From assembly GCA_025964675.1 (NCBI GenBank), contig JAOPYI010000011.1:1-40583 (forward strand): a DNA stretch of 40,583 nucleotides. The letters run 5' to 3'. Every line of letters starts with the position of its first letter. Positions within the stretch are counted from its first letter, which is position 1. The translations under genes and the position numbers were made by a program. The notes under the pieces are model-generated. The model saw only the letters and a list, made by a program, of their open reading frames with translations, was not told where the DNA came from and ran no database searches. This DNA is from Sphaerisporangium sp. Its GTDB lineage: Bacteria > Actinomycetota > Actinomycetes > Streptosporangiales > Streptosporangiaceae. Of the stretch, positions 1 to 7,496 are shown piece by piece.

Positions 1-20
1 GGCGCTTTCCGAGGTCGAGT

Positions 21-44
21 CGTAATGCCCAATAAGGCATTACG
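21..44. repeat. Perfect inverted repeat, 9-bp arms, 6-nt loop
   Basis: CGTAATGCC (21-29) and GGCATTACG (36-44) are exact reverse complements around the loop CAATAA. The arms are AT-richer than the surrounding DNA and no T-run follows. It could be the operator of a regulator acting on the adjacent gene, or the terminator of a gene left of the window. The sequence does not decide between these. Confidence 0.5.
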
Positions 45-164
45 TAGACGGATATATCGCTTCTGCGGGAGACTGTCGGGGTTGATCATTTGTTGAACGG
101 AGGACGCGATCACATGTCGTGATGGCGGGTTCTCGGTTCCTGACGCGCCGACGGGGGCATCCGC

Positions 165-1223
165 ATGAGCCCGAGTCTCATCACCGCGACGGATCCGGGG
201 CCGTTCCAGCTCCGCCGGAACACCCGTGACCTCCCGCAAGCCGTGGAGACTCTGGCCAAAGCACTGCCGGCGCGCGACCTGAAGACGGTCCTCGCCGACG
301 CCAACCGCACCGTCGCCCACAAGGGCGGCACGACGGTGTTCGGGTCGATGACCCCCAAGCCGGCCGACTGGTACTGCTTCGAGGCGGGCGACAACAACAC
401 CACCGACTGGTATCCGCAGGGGCTGGCCACCAGCTCCGAGGCGGGCCGCAAGGACGTCCAGGCGTTCGCCGTCAGCTGGTACTGGAAACCGGACGGCGCG
501 GCGGTCGAGCGCGGGATCCGCGTCTCGTTCCTCAGCACGACGACGAACAAGTACCGGCATGTCCTGCTCGTCGAACCCAAGGGCGCGTCGTACACGGCGA
601 TCAACAACCACGCGGGCGGTGTCGCGTGGTACGGCAACCTCATCTACGTCGCCGACACCTCGCATGGCATGCGGGTGTTCGACACGCGGCACATCTATGA
701 GGTCAAGGGTGACGACGACAAGATCGGACTGCGGAACGGGGGCTACCACGCCTTCGGCTACCGGTACGTGATGCCGCAGGTGGACGCCTGGAGCGTCACC
801 GGGTCCGCCCTGTTCTCCTTCGCCGCCGTCGACCGGAGCATGACCCCGCACATGCTGGTCTCCGGCGAGTACGTGGACCCGGCGCAGGCCCCGGGCAAGG
901 TGGGGCGGGTGGCGCGCTGGCCGCTCGCCGCTGACGGCACGCTCGTCGCCGGGACGGACGGCCTGGCCTCGGCGGCGGACGCCTTCACGCTTCCGGTGGC
1001 CAAGATCCAGGGCGCGGTCTCGTACAAGGGGCGGTGGTACCTCAGCCAGGCCGCGTCGGCCGCGAAGAACGGCTCGCTCGTCGTCGCCCCGGCGGGGAAG
1101 CCCGCCCAGGTCAGGAAGTTCCCGATCGGCCCTGAGGACCTCACCTGCTGGAGCGAGAGGAACCAGCTCTGGAGCCTCACCGAGTTCCCGGGACGCCGGG
1201 TGCTGTTCGCCGTCCCCGTCTGA
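165..1223 (+). CDS. Hypothetical propeller-like protein, possibly 5'-truncated
   Basis: A 352-aa protein of unknown function. It is rich in aromatic/Gly strands such as GVAWYGNLIYVADTSHGMRVFD and VSYKGRWYLSQAAS, spaced like beta-propeller blades and typical of secreted actinobacterial proteins. No signal peptide can be seen from the ATG at 165, and the codons back to the in-frame stop at 141-143 contain no better start. A good ribosome-binding site (GGAGG, 99-103) sits before ATG 114, but that frame stops after two codons; the ATG at 122 is in another frame and closes after about 36 codons. The natural N-terminus has therefore probably been lost or frameshifted, or the protein starts weakly at 165. 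Coding appears sound downstream to the stop at 1223. The propeller fold is an inference from strand pattern only. Confidence 0.6.
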   Translation: MSPSLITATDPGPFQLRRNTRDLPQAVETLAKALPARDLKTVLADANRTVAHKGGTTVFGSMTPKPADWYCFEAGDNNTTDWYPQGLATSSEAGRKDVQAFAVSWYWKPDGAAVERGIRVSFLSTTTNKYRHVLLVEPKGASYTAINNHAGGVAWYGNLIYVADTSHGMRVFDTRHIYEVKGDDDKIGLRNGGYHAFGYRYVMPQVDAWSVTGSALFSFAAVDRSMTPHMLVSGEYVDPAQAPGKVGRVARWPLAADGTLVAGTDGLASAADAFTLPVAKIQGAVSYKGRWYLSQAASAAKNGSLVVAPAGKPAQVRKFPIGPEDLTCWSERNQLWSLTEFPGRRVLFAVPV

Positions 1224-1353
1224 GCGAACATGCGGGACTTCGCTGAATGAACAGGCAGCGCCACCGTGATGGTGCGGGGATCCCGGCGCACGGCCTCCCG
1301 CTTGCGGGGCTTGAACTCCTTGCAGGTCCCTTGCAGGGGCTGACGTCAAGCGG

Positions 1354-1366
1354 CGTTCAATGAACG
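1354..1366. promoter_or_regulatory. Palindrome CGTTCA-A-TGAACG upstream of secreted protein
   Basis: A 13-bp perfect palindrome with one central base lies about 90 bp before the ATG at 1456. It is placed where a repressor or activator site would be expected. No regulator can be assigned. Confidence 0.3.
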
Positions 1367-1455
1367 TGCAGGTGGGCGCCGCTATCAATGAGTGTGTAAA
1401 GACCCCCCGGGGCCAGACGACAGGACCGGGAAGCACTCACACTCAGGAGACAAAG

Positions 1456-2169
1456 ATGAAGCGCACCCTGCTTGGTCTCGCCGTCGCCGCCGTGGCCGGC
1501 CTGTCCATCATCGTCCCCGCCACGTCCGCCTCCGCGGCCACCGGCGACTTCGGCCCCGACACCTGCCAGGAGAGCTACGTCTGGCGCGAGGCCCGTCCCG
1601 CTGACCATGTCTGCGTCAGCCCGGCCACCCGCAGCCAGACGTGGGCCGACAACGGCGCCGCCGCCGGCCGCTGGACCTCCGGCGCGTTCGGCTCCCACAC
1701 CTGCGTCACCGGCTACGTCTGGCGCGAGGCCTTCAGCGGCGACGACGTCTGCGTCGTCCCCTCGGTCCGCTCCCAGGCCGCCGCCGACAACGCCCAGGCG
1801 GCGAACCGCAAGGTCTCCGCCCGCCTGTGGATCAACCGGTACACCGTTCCCCCGACCGACAACGGCGACGGCACCTCGACGTCGACCTCGGTGGACGACA
1901 TCCCCCGGATCAAGATCAGCGGTGACCACTACAACTTCGGCCAGGTCAGGCTCTACCTCCGCTACAACACCGGCCGCCTGCTGTGGAGCGGCACCGTGAA
2001 CGCCACCGCGCACAGCGGGTACGCGGGCGGCAGCTTCGGCAAGAAGACCGGCGTCTTCGACTGCTCCGGCACCGGCAAGCCCGCCAACGGCTACGCCCGG
2101 GCCTACGACGTGCTCTCCGGCCGCTGGTCCGCCAGGGTCCCGGTCCGGATCGGCTGCGCCGTCCTGTGA
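1456..2169 (+). CDS. Secreted protein with two VWREA repeats
   Basis: A 237-aa exported protein of unknown function. The start at 1456 is chosen because AGGAGA (1445-1450) precedes it at good spacing and it opens a clean Sec signal peptide: Lys-Arg, a hydrophobic core, then ATSASA as the cleavage site. An in-frame ATG at 1360 would add a non-signal tail. The mature part carries two tandem repeats of about 43 residues, each built as T-C-x(3-4)-Y-V-W-R-E-A-x(4)-D-x-V-C-V-x-P-x(2)-R. The paired Cys suggest one disulfide per repeat. The C-terminal half is a Ser/Thr/Gly-rich beta-like domain with two more Cys. The repeat type recurs in secreted proteins of actinomycetes and cyanobacteria without known function. 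A strong hairpin terminator follows directly. Confidence 0.85.
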   Translation: MKRTLLGLAVAAVAGLSIIVPATSASAATGDFGPDTCQESYVWREARPADHVCVSPATRSQTWADNGAAAGRWTSGAFGSHTCVTGYVWREAFSGDDVCVVPSVRSQAAADNAQAANRKVSARLWINRYTVPPTDNGDGTSTSTSVDDIPRIKISGDHYNFGQVRLYLRYNTGRLLWSGTVNATAHSGYAGGSFGKKTGVFDCSGTGKPANGYARAYDVLSGRWSARVPVRIGCAVL

Positions 2170-2177
2170 AGCACGAC

Positions 2178-2217
2178 CGGCTGAGGCCGGCCCCGACGCC
2201 GGGGCCGGCCTCAGCCG
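2178..2217. terminator. 17-bp perfect hairpin terminator
   Basis: The arms 2178-2194 and 2201-2217 pair without mismatch around a 6-nt loop (GACGCC), nine bases after the stop of the secreted-protein gene. There is no U-tract, which is usual for intrinsic terminators of high-GC actinomycetes. Confidence 0.85.
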
Positions 2218-2357
2218 TGTCGGGCGGTGTGCGGGAGGGGCTGGTACAGGGGCGCCGGGGTCTGACCCCCGCCCGACCCTGAGTGCCGACCCTGGCTCGT
2301 CCCTGAACTAGATCTCCACGGCTGTCGCCGGGCGGGGCGGCGCCCTAGCGTGAAGGC

Positions 2358-2525
2358 ATGGGACGCATTCTTCTTCTCGTCGTAGCCGTCATCGCCGGTT
2401 TCCTCCTACTCGGCACCCTGCTGAGCCTCGTGGCCGGCGTCGTCAAGTGGGCCCTGATCATCGGGGTGGTCATCCTCGCCGTCACGGCCCTTTCCAAGAT
2501 CTTCCGCTCCCGGGACGCCGGGTGA
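2358..2525 (+). CDS. Small membrane protein, 55 aa
   Basis: ATG at 2358 (with a weak GAAGG just upstream) opens a 55-codon frame ending in TGA at 2523-2525. The product begins MGRILLLVVAVIAG and is almost wholly hydrophobic: one segment at about residues 4-28, a Lys-Trp break, a second at about 32-45, then the basic tail KIFRSRDAG. This fits a one- or two-pass membrane peptide with a cytoplasmic C-terminus. Good third-position GC and the following gene on the same strand support real coding. The function is unknown. Short hydrophobic proteins of this kind are common and poorly studied in actinomycetes. Confidence 0.65.
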   Translation: MGRILLLVVAVIAGFLLLGTLLSLVAGVVKWALIIGVVILAVTALSKIFRSRDAG

Positions 2526-2638
2526 CGCGAGACCAAATGATCAACGCTTCTGCCCGCACGAACGGACGTATGCGCTGGTAGGCGCCGTGGCTGGTGGGGT
2601 ATGGGTCGGGTGACCGGCCGCCTCGAACGGGAGCAACC

Positions 2639-3109
2639 ATGCGGTTTCTCGCACGTCCCCATCAGCTTCCTCTGCGGATCGCCACCGGAGCGTACATCCT
2701 CGACTCCGGGCTCATGAAGTTCGACGCGGACGAGGAGACGGCGGCGAGGGTGCACGGCATGGCCGCCGGCACCTACCCCTTCCTCAAGCGGCTGGACCCC
2801 GAGCGGTTCACGCGCGCGCTGTCGGTGGCGGAGATGTCCCTCGGGACGGCGTTGCTCCTCCCGGTGGTCCCCTCGGCCGTCGCCGGCGCGGCGCTCACCG
2901 CGTTCGGCGCCGGCCTGGTCGGGCTCTACCTGAAGACGCCCGGTATGAGGCAGCCGGGCGGCATCCGCCCGACCCAGCAAGGTGCGGGCCTCGCCAAGGA
3001 CGTGTGGATGGTCGGCATCGGCCTCAGCCTGCTCATAGAGGAATGCCGCTGCGGCGTCAGCGCCTACCGGCCCAGGAGGTCTGCGGCACGCCGTCGCAGG
3101 CGGTCGTGA
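2639..3109 (+). CDS. DoxX-like integral membrane protein
   Basis: A 156-aa membrane protein. The first helix region contains LPLRIATGAYILDSGLMKF, the usual opening of DoxX-like proteins. Further helices cover about residues 62-100 (EMSLGTALLLPVVPSAVAGAALTAFGAGLVGLYL) and 120-134 (DVWMVGIGLSLLIE). The tail is strongly basic (RPRRSAARRRRRS). The start at 2639 follows GGGAGC at 9-10 nt; an in-frame ATG at 2594 would only add a polar, Pro-rich tail. DoxX relatives are linked to redox and thiol homeostasis in some bacteria, but no role can be given here. It stands alone, converging on the MurR/RpiR gene nine bases away. Confidence 0.8.
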   Translation: MRFLARPHQLPLRIATGAYILDSGLMKFDADEETAARVHGMAAGTYPFLKRLDPERFTRALSVAEMSLGTALLLPVVPSAVAGAALTAFGAGLVGLYLKTPGMRQPGGIRPTQQGAGLAKDVWMVGIGLSLLIEECRCGVSAYRPRRSAARRRRRS

Positions 3110-3117
3110 ACCACGGG

Positions 3118-4023
3118 TTACGACGGCTTCCTGGCTCGGGGGCGGGATTCGGAGACGAAGTTTTCGAGGGCGTCGCGCGTCGCGCGCAGGGCCTCGTTGG
3201 ACACCTCGGACGTCCGCTGGGCGACGCCGACGAAGACGTAGTCGACGATCAGGAGCTGGCTGATCCTGCTGGCCAGCGCGCCGGGGCGGAAGGCGGTCTC
3301 CCTGCCGGCCGAGATCAGCACGTGGTCGCACACCTCGGCGAGCGCCGAGCGGGGGTTGTTGGTGATCGCCACGGTCGTCGCCCCGGCCTTGTGCGCGTGG
3401 CGCACCGGCTCAAGGACGTCGGGGGTCTCGCCCGTACAGCTCACGCCGACCGCGACGTCGCCGGGCCGGAGCAGCACGGCGCTGGTCATCGCCAGGTGCG
3501 CGTCCGTGAAGGCGTGGGCGGACAGGCCGATACGCAGGAGCTTCTGTGACATGTCCGTCGCCACGAGCCCGGAGGCTGCGACCCCGTAGACGTCGACCCT
3601 CCGGGCCCCGGTGATGGCGTCAACCACGTGGCCGAGGCGTTCGGGCGAGAGCTGCGCCGCGGTGTCCTCGAGGGCCTCGGACTCGGCCCGCGTCACCTTG
3701 GCGATCAGGTCCGACAGCGGGTCGTCGGGGGCGAGGTCGCCGGGGACGAGCCGGTCGGGCCCCTGGCGGGTGGCGGCGGCCGCCGCGAGCGCGAGCCGGA
3801 GCTGGGCGTACCCGGAGAAGCCGAGCACCCGCGCGGTGCGCACGATGGTCGCCTCGCTCGTCGCGGAGGCGGCGCTGAGCTCGGTGATGGTGCTGCGGGC
3901 CACGGTGGCCGGATCGTCGAGGATGAGCCGGGCGATCATCTGCGCGGAAGGTGTGAGCGAGGGAAGCACGGCCCGCACCCGGGCGACCAGGTTCTCGGGG
4001 GTCGAGCGTTGCGGGTCGATCAT
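3118..4023 (-). CDS. MurR/RpiR-family transcriptional regulator with SIS domain
   Basis: A 301-aa regulator. The N-terminal RpiR-type helix-turn-helix spans about residues 1-78: LTPSAQMIARLILDDPATVARSTITELSAASATSEATIVRTARVLGFSGYAQLRLAL. A SIS sugar-phosphate-binding domain follows at about 125-260, with RRVDVYGVAASGLVATDMSQKLLRIG and the VGVSCTGETPDVLEPVRHAHKAGA motif that binds phosphorylated sugars. Family members sense MurNAc-6-P, GlcNAc-6-P or related compounds. It lies beside a NagZ-type hexosaminidase, a GHL10 glycan hydrolase and a BadF-type sugar kinase, so control of cell-wall amino-sugar salvage is the likely job (inference). The start is ATG 4023. Its stop is nine bases from the convergent DoxX gene. 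Confidence 0.92.
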   Translation of the reverse strand: MIDPQRSTPENLVARVRAVLPSLTPSAQMIARLILDDPATVARSTITELSAASATSEATIVRTARVLGFSGYAQLRLALAAAAATRQGPDRLVPGDLAPDDPLSDLIAKVTRAESEALEDTAAQLSPERLGHVVDAITGARRVDVYGVAASGLVATDMSQKLLRIGLSAHAFTDAHLAMTSAVLLRPGDVAVGVSCTGETPDVLEPVRHAHKAGATTVAITNNPRSALAEVCDHVLISAGRETAFRPGALASRISQLLIVDYVFVGVAQRTSEVSNEALRATRDALENFVSESRPRARKPS

Positions 4024-4104
4024 TGGTTTCCTTTGCTGTTACCGACAGATTACTCAATCCTGGTCGTACGGAACCCGTTGATCTTCATCGACCGTATCCA
4101 GGGC

Positions 4105-5604
4105 TCAGCGTCCTGTGAGCCACTCGGCCGTGGCGAGTGCCGAGACCCGGGAGTTGCCGTTGGTCGCCAGGTAGACCGCGCCCAAGGGACGGCCCGGCAG
4201 GCCCATCTCGACCACGATGGCGTCCGGGCGGCGGCGGACGATCTCGGTCAGAAGCCGCCCCATCCACCCGTGCCGGTGAGCGTCGTGCGTCACCACCACC
4301 AGCGGCGACTGACCCAGCTCGGGCAGATCGTGCCGGTCGGGCGTCAGGGTCGTCACGACGGTGCCGGGAAGCCGCTCCGCCAGGGCCTGGCCGGGCCCGT
4401 ACGGCACCGCGCCGCCGATCGCCTGGTGGGGCCGGACCGTCATCTCGATCACCTGTGGCGGGCTGGTGAGCACCGGGCGCCCGGCGGTGTCGTCGCCCAG
4501 GGTGACGCGGAGCGCCAGGCGGGCGGTGTCCAGCCCGAGCCGGGAGACGCCGTACTCCGTGTCGAGCTCGATCGCCCGAGGCCCGGCCACACCCGCGTGC
4601 CCTGTACGGGCGCGTTCCCGCCAGGCCGCCAGCGCGCGCACCCGGCCCGCCGCCTCCACCAGCCGCGTCTCCTCCAGGGCGCCCTCGTGTACGGCCCGCA
4701 CGATGGCGTCGCGCAGCTCGGTGACGTTCTCCCCGCCGGGGGAGGAGGCGCCCACGCAGATCGCGTCGGCCCCCGCCGCCAGCGCCCGTACGGCGATCTC
4801 GGGCTGTGGGAGCAGCGCCGCGACGGCCTTCATCTCGATCGCGTCGGTCACGAGCAGGCCGCCGAAGCCCAGCTCCTCGCGGAGCAGCCCGGTGAGCACG
4901 CGGCGGCTGAGGGTGGCGGGCAGCCCGGGATCGAGGGACGGCACCATCAGGTGGCCGCACATGATCACCTGGACCCCCGCCGCGACGGCCGCGTGGAACG
5001 GCGGCAGGTCGCGCCGTTCCAGCAGTTCGCGTGACGCGTGCACGGCAGGCAGGGCGAGGTGGGAGTCGGTCACGGTGTCCCCGTGGCCGGGGAAGTGCTT
5101 GGCGCAGGCGGCGACGCCCGCGCCCTGCAGCCCGGAGATCCAGGCGGCCGTGTGCCTGGCGACCAGCTCTGGGTCGGCGCCGAAGGAGCGTATTCCGATC
5201 ACCGGGTTGTCGGGGTCGGAGTTGACGTCCGCGTCCGGGGCGTAGTCGAGCGTGATGCCCGTCGAGCCGAGGAGATGGCCGATCTCCCCGCCGGTGCGCT
5301 CGGTCCTGCCGACGTCGTCCACGACGCCGAGCGCCGCGTTGCCCGGCCACGAGCTGCCCGTCGCCGCCTCCAGGCGGGTGACGGTGCCGCCCTCCTCGTC
5401 CACGGCGACGACGACCCGCGGGTTCTCCTGCCGGAGCCGCCGTACGAGCCCGGCGGTGTCCTCGGAGATGTTGCGGGCGAAGAGCACCACGCCGCCGAGG
5501 CCCTCGGAGAGCTGCCTCAGCAGCCAGCCGGGCGGGGTGGTTCCGTCGAACCCCGGCTGGAGCACTGTGGCGGCGAGGCGGTCGAGATCGGGATTGTGCG
5601 GCAT
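4105..5604 (-). CDS. nagZ: GH3 beta-N-acetylhexosaminidase, NagZ type
   Basis: A 499-aa enzyme expected to remove non-reducing GlcNAc from peptidoglycan fragments (GlcNAc-anhydroMurNAc or GlcNAc-MurNAc). Visible motifs are AVDEEGG near residue 88, the NagZ signature KHFPGHGDTVTDSHLALP near 190, whose His/Asp serve as general acid/base, and VTDAIEMKAV near 275, whose Asp is the nucleophile. A C-terminal domain of about 150 residues follows, as in Gram-positive NagZ. No signal peptide is seen, so the enzyme probably acts in the cytoplasm. Start 5604 (MPHNPDLDRL) is chosen over the ATG at 5664 because GGAAG precedes it and family homology begins there. It is transcribed with the RpiR-type regulator downstream and divergently from the GHL10 gene. 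Confidence 0.93.
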   Translation of the reverse strand: MPHNPDLDRLAATVLQPGFDGTTPPGWLLRQLSEGLGGVVLFARNISEDTAGLVRRLRQENPRVVVAVDEEGGTVTRLEAATGSSWPGNAALGVVDDVGRTERTGGEIGHLLGSTGITLDYAPDADVNSDPDNPVIGIRSFGADPELVARHTAAWISGLQGAGVAACAKHFPGHGDTVTDSHLALPAVHASRELLERRDLPPFHAAVAAGVQVIMCGHLMVPSLDPGLPATLSRRVLTGLLREELGFGGLLVTDAIEMKAVAALLPQPEIAVRALAAGADAICVGASSPGGENVTELRDAIVRAVHEGALEETRLVEAAGRVRALAAWRERARTGHAGVAGPRAIELDTEYGVSRLGLDTARLALRVTLGDDTAGRPVLTSPPQVIEMTVRPHQAIGGAVPYGPGQALAERLPGTVVTTLTPDRHDLPELGQSPLVVVTHDAHRHGWMGRLLTEIVRRRPDAIVVEMGLPGRPLGAVYLATNGNSRVSALATAEWLTGR

Positions 5605-5711
5605 CGGGACTTCCGGTCGTGTCGGTGTCGGCCCCTTCGATCTTTCGAGGCCGTCTGGATACAAGCGATCTTTACGCTGATGTGGCGTTCTGCGTCATTG
5701 CGCATATCTTT

Positions 5712-5730
5712 TATGGAGATTTCCTTCATA
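5712..5730. promoter_or_regulatory. Imperfect palindrome, candidate RpiR-family operator
   Basis: TATGGAGATTTCCTTCATA pairs at six of nine symmetric positions, with half-sites TATGgAG and CTtCATA. It is AT-rich and lies between the divergent salvage genes whose neighbour encodes a MurR/RpiR regulator. Assignment to that regulator is inference. I found no second copy before the regulator gene or the kinase gene. Confidence 0.35.
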
Positions 5731-5812
5731 CGCTCTCGGTTAGGTCACGGACAGATGACAATATTCTTCAGAGTCATTGATCCTATGAAAATTATCTGTC
5801 ATCTTCGCGCCG

Positions 5813-5856
5813 GAGGCCGCAGCCGACACCTAGGCCATGGTCGGCGCCGCGGCCTC
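5813..5856 (+). promoter_or_regulatory. 5'-leader hairpin before GHL10 gene
   Basis: GAGGCCGC (5813-5820) pairs with GCGGCCTC (5849-5856), and GCCGAC (5822-5827) pairs with GTCGGC (5840-5845), separated by small bulges around a 12-nt loop. The structure ends 50 bases before the GTG start. It may shape the leader or act as an attenuator. There is no direct evidence for either role. Confidence 0.3.
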
Positions 5857-5906
5857 ACCGCCGGAGCCGCCGAGGGATCGATGTCGCCAGGCCGTCTGCA
5901 GCCGGC

Positions 5907-7490
5907 GTGAACGGCCCCCCGCTCACCCGCAGGGCCGTACTGGGCGGCCTGGCCGCGGCCGCGCTCGCCACGCTCGCACGTGGGCAGGCGCAGGACGCGG
6001 CGGGCGTCCGGTCCCACGGTGGTCCCGGCGCCGTCCGCTCCGCGTCGCGGCAGATGCGTGGCATGTGGATCGCCTCCGTGAACAACACCAACTGGCCGTC
6101 GGCGGCCGGCCTGTCCGTCGAGCGGCAGAAGAGCGAGTTCGTCTCCTGGCTCGATCTTGCCACCTCACGTCGGCTCAATGCGGTGTTCGTGCAGGTCAGG
6201 CCGACGGCGGACGCCTTCTGGCCCTCGCCGCACGAGCCGTGGTCGCAGTACCTCACGGGCGTCCAGGGGCGGGATCCGGGGTACGACCCGCTCGCCTTCA
6301 TGGTCGAGGCCGCCCACCGGCGCGGGCTCGCCTTCCACGCGTGGTTCAACCCGTATCGCGTCTCCCTGCAGCCCGATCCCGCCAAGCTCGTCCCCGGCCA
6401 CCCGGTACGCCGCAACCCGGGCTGGGGCGTGACCTACGGGGGCGGCCTGTACTACAACCCGGGGCTGCCGGAGGTCCGCGCCTTCGTGCAGGACGCCATC
6501 ATGGACGCGGTCACCCGGTACGACATCGACGGCGTGCACTTCGACGACTACTTCTACCCGTATCCCATCGACGGCCAGGAGTTCGACGACGCGGACGCCT
6601 ACGCCCGCCACGGCAAGGGGTTCGCCGATCGGGCGGCGTGGCGGCGCCACAACATCGACCTGCTGATCCACGAGATAGGGCGACGCGTCCGCGAGGAGAA
6701 GCCCGAGGCGCAGTGGGGGATCAGCCCCTTCGGCATCTGGCGCAACGCCACCACCGACCCGCTGGGCTCGGCCACGTCGGGCTCCCAGTCGTACGACGAC
6801 CAGCACGCCGACACCCGTGGCTGGGTAAGGAAGGGCTGGCTCGACTACGTCGTCCCGCAGCTCTACTGGAACATCGGCCTGCCGGTGGCCGACTACGCCG
6901 TGCTCGCCTCCTGGTGGGCGAAGGCCGTGGCCGGCACCGGCACCCAGCTCTGGATCGGGCAGTCCGTCTACAACGCGGGCGCCGCCGGACAGCCCGCCGC
7001 CTGGCAGGACCCCGCGGAGCTCTCCCGGCACCTCACGCTCAACCGCCACCATCCGGGCATCGGCGGCGACGTCTACTACAACTCGGGTGACGTGCGCGCC
7101 GACCGGCTCGGGGCCGTCACCCGGCTCCAGAAGGACCACTACGCGCGCCCGGCGCTCGGCCCGGTGCTGCCACGGCTGGCCGACGGCGCCTCGCCCCGGC
7201 AGCCCGTCGTCACCCGAGCCCGCCGCACGAACAAGGGCGCCGAGCTGACCTTCGCCTCAGAAGGCCGCATCGAGCCCCGGCTGTACGCGGTCTACCGGCA
7301 AGAACGCGCCGGCCCCTCCGGCGGCGCGCTCGGCGAGGCCGGCCGGAGCAAGGAGCACCTGGTGGCGGTGGTCCCCGGCGGGCGAGGAGGCCAGTTCACC
7401 GACCCGGCGGGAAGACCCGGCATGCGCTACCGCGTCACCGCCCTCGACCGGGCGAACCGCCAGAGCCGCCCGAGCCTCTGGGTGAGCTAG
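5907..7490 (+). CDS. Family 10-like glycosyl hydrolase (GHL10/DUF187, DigH-like), Tat-exported
   Basis: A 527-aa predicted exported hydrolase. The N-terminus LTRRAVLGGLAAAALATLARG is a twin-arginine signal (RR at residues 8-9). The GHL10 domain runs from about residue 48 (RQMRGMWIASVNNTNWP) to about 400, with NAVFVQVRPTADAFWPS, FHAWFNPYRV, YDIDGVHFDDYFYPYP, WGISPFGIWRN and YVVPQLYWNIG. These are typical of the PF02638 family. E. coli DigH (YddW) of this family cleaves glycan strands stripped of stem peptides. A fibronectin-III-like domain fills about 430-527. The start is GTG 5907, with a poor ribosome-binding site. Placed beside nagZ and a sugar kinase, it probably releases peptidoglycan saccharides outside the membrane for later cytoplasmic salvage (inference). 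Confidence 0.88.
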   Translation: MNGPPLTRRAVLGGLAAAALATLARGQAQDAAGVRSHGGPGAVRSASRQMRGMWIASVNNTNWPSAAGLSVERQKSEFVSWLDLATSRRLNAVFVQVRPTADAFWPSPHEPWSQYLTGVQGRDPGYDPLAFMVEAAHRRGLAFHAWFNPYRVSLQPDPAKLVPGHPVRRNPGWGVTYGGGLYYNPGLPEVRAFVQDAIMDAVTRYDIDGVHFDDYFYPYPIDGQEFDDADAYARHGKGFADRAAWRRHNIDLLIHEIGRRVREEKPEAQWGISPFGIWRNATTDPLGSATSGSQSYDDQHADTRGWVRKGWLDYVVPQLYWNIGLPVADYAVLASWWAKAVAGTGTQLWIGQSVYNAGAAGQPAAWQDPAELSRHLTLNRHHPGIGGDVYYNSGDVRADRLGAVTRLQKDHYARPALGPVLPRLADGASPRQPVVTRARRTNKGAELTFASEGRIEPRLYAVYRQERAGPSGGALGEAGRSKEHLVAVVPGGRGGQFTDPAGRPGMRYRVTALDRANRQSRPSLWVS

Positions 7491-7496
7491 ACGGCC

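Larger units (their letters stand above)
5605..5906. other. Divergent promoter region between nagZ and GHL10 gene
   Basis: There is no gene in these 302 bp. The middle (about 5640-5800) is markedly AT-richer than the flanks and must hold promoters for both divergent genes. It contains the imperfect palindrome at 5712-5730, A/T-rich half-palindromes around 5753-5802 (AGATGACA against TGTCATCT), and a GC-rich hairpin at 5813-5856. Confidence 0.7.

Noticed and set aside
3628-5034. Long forward frame across the RpiR and nagZ genes
   Set aside because: It is antisense to two well-supported genes, and its product is Arg/Gly/Ala-rich without any family motif.
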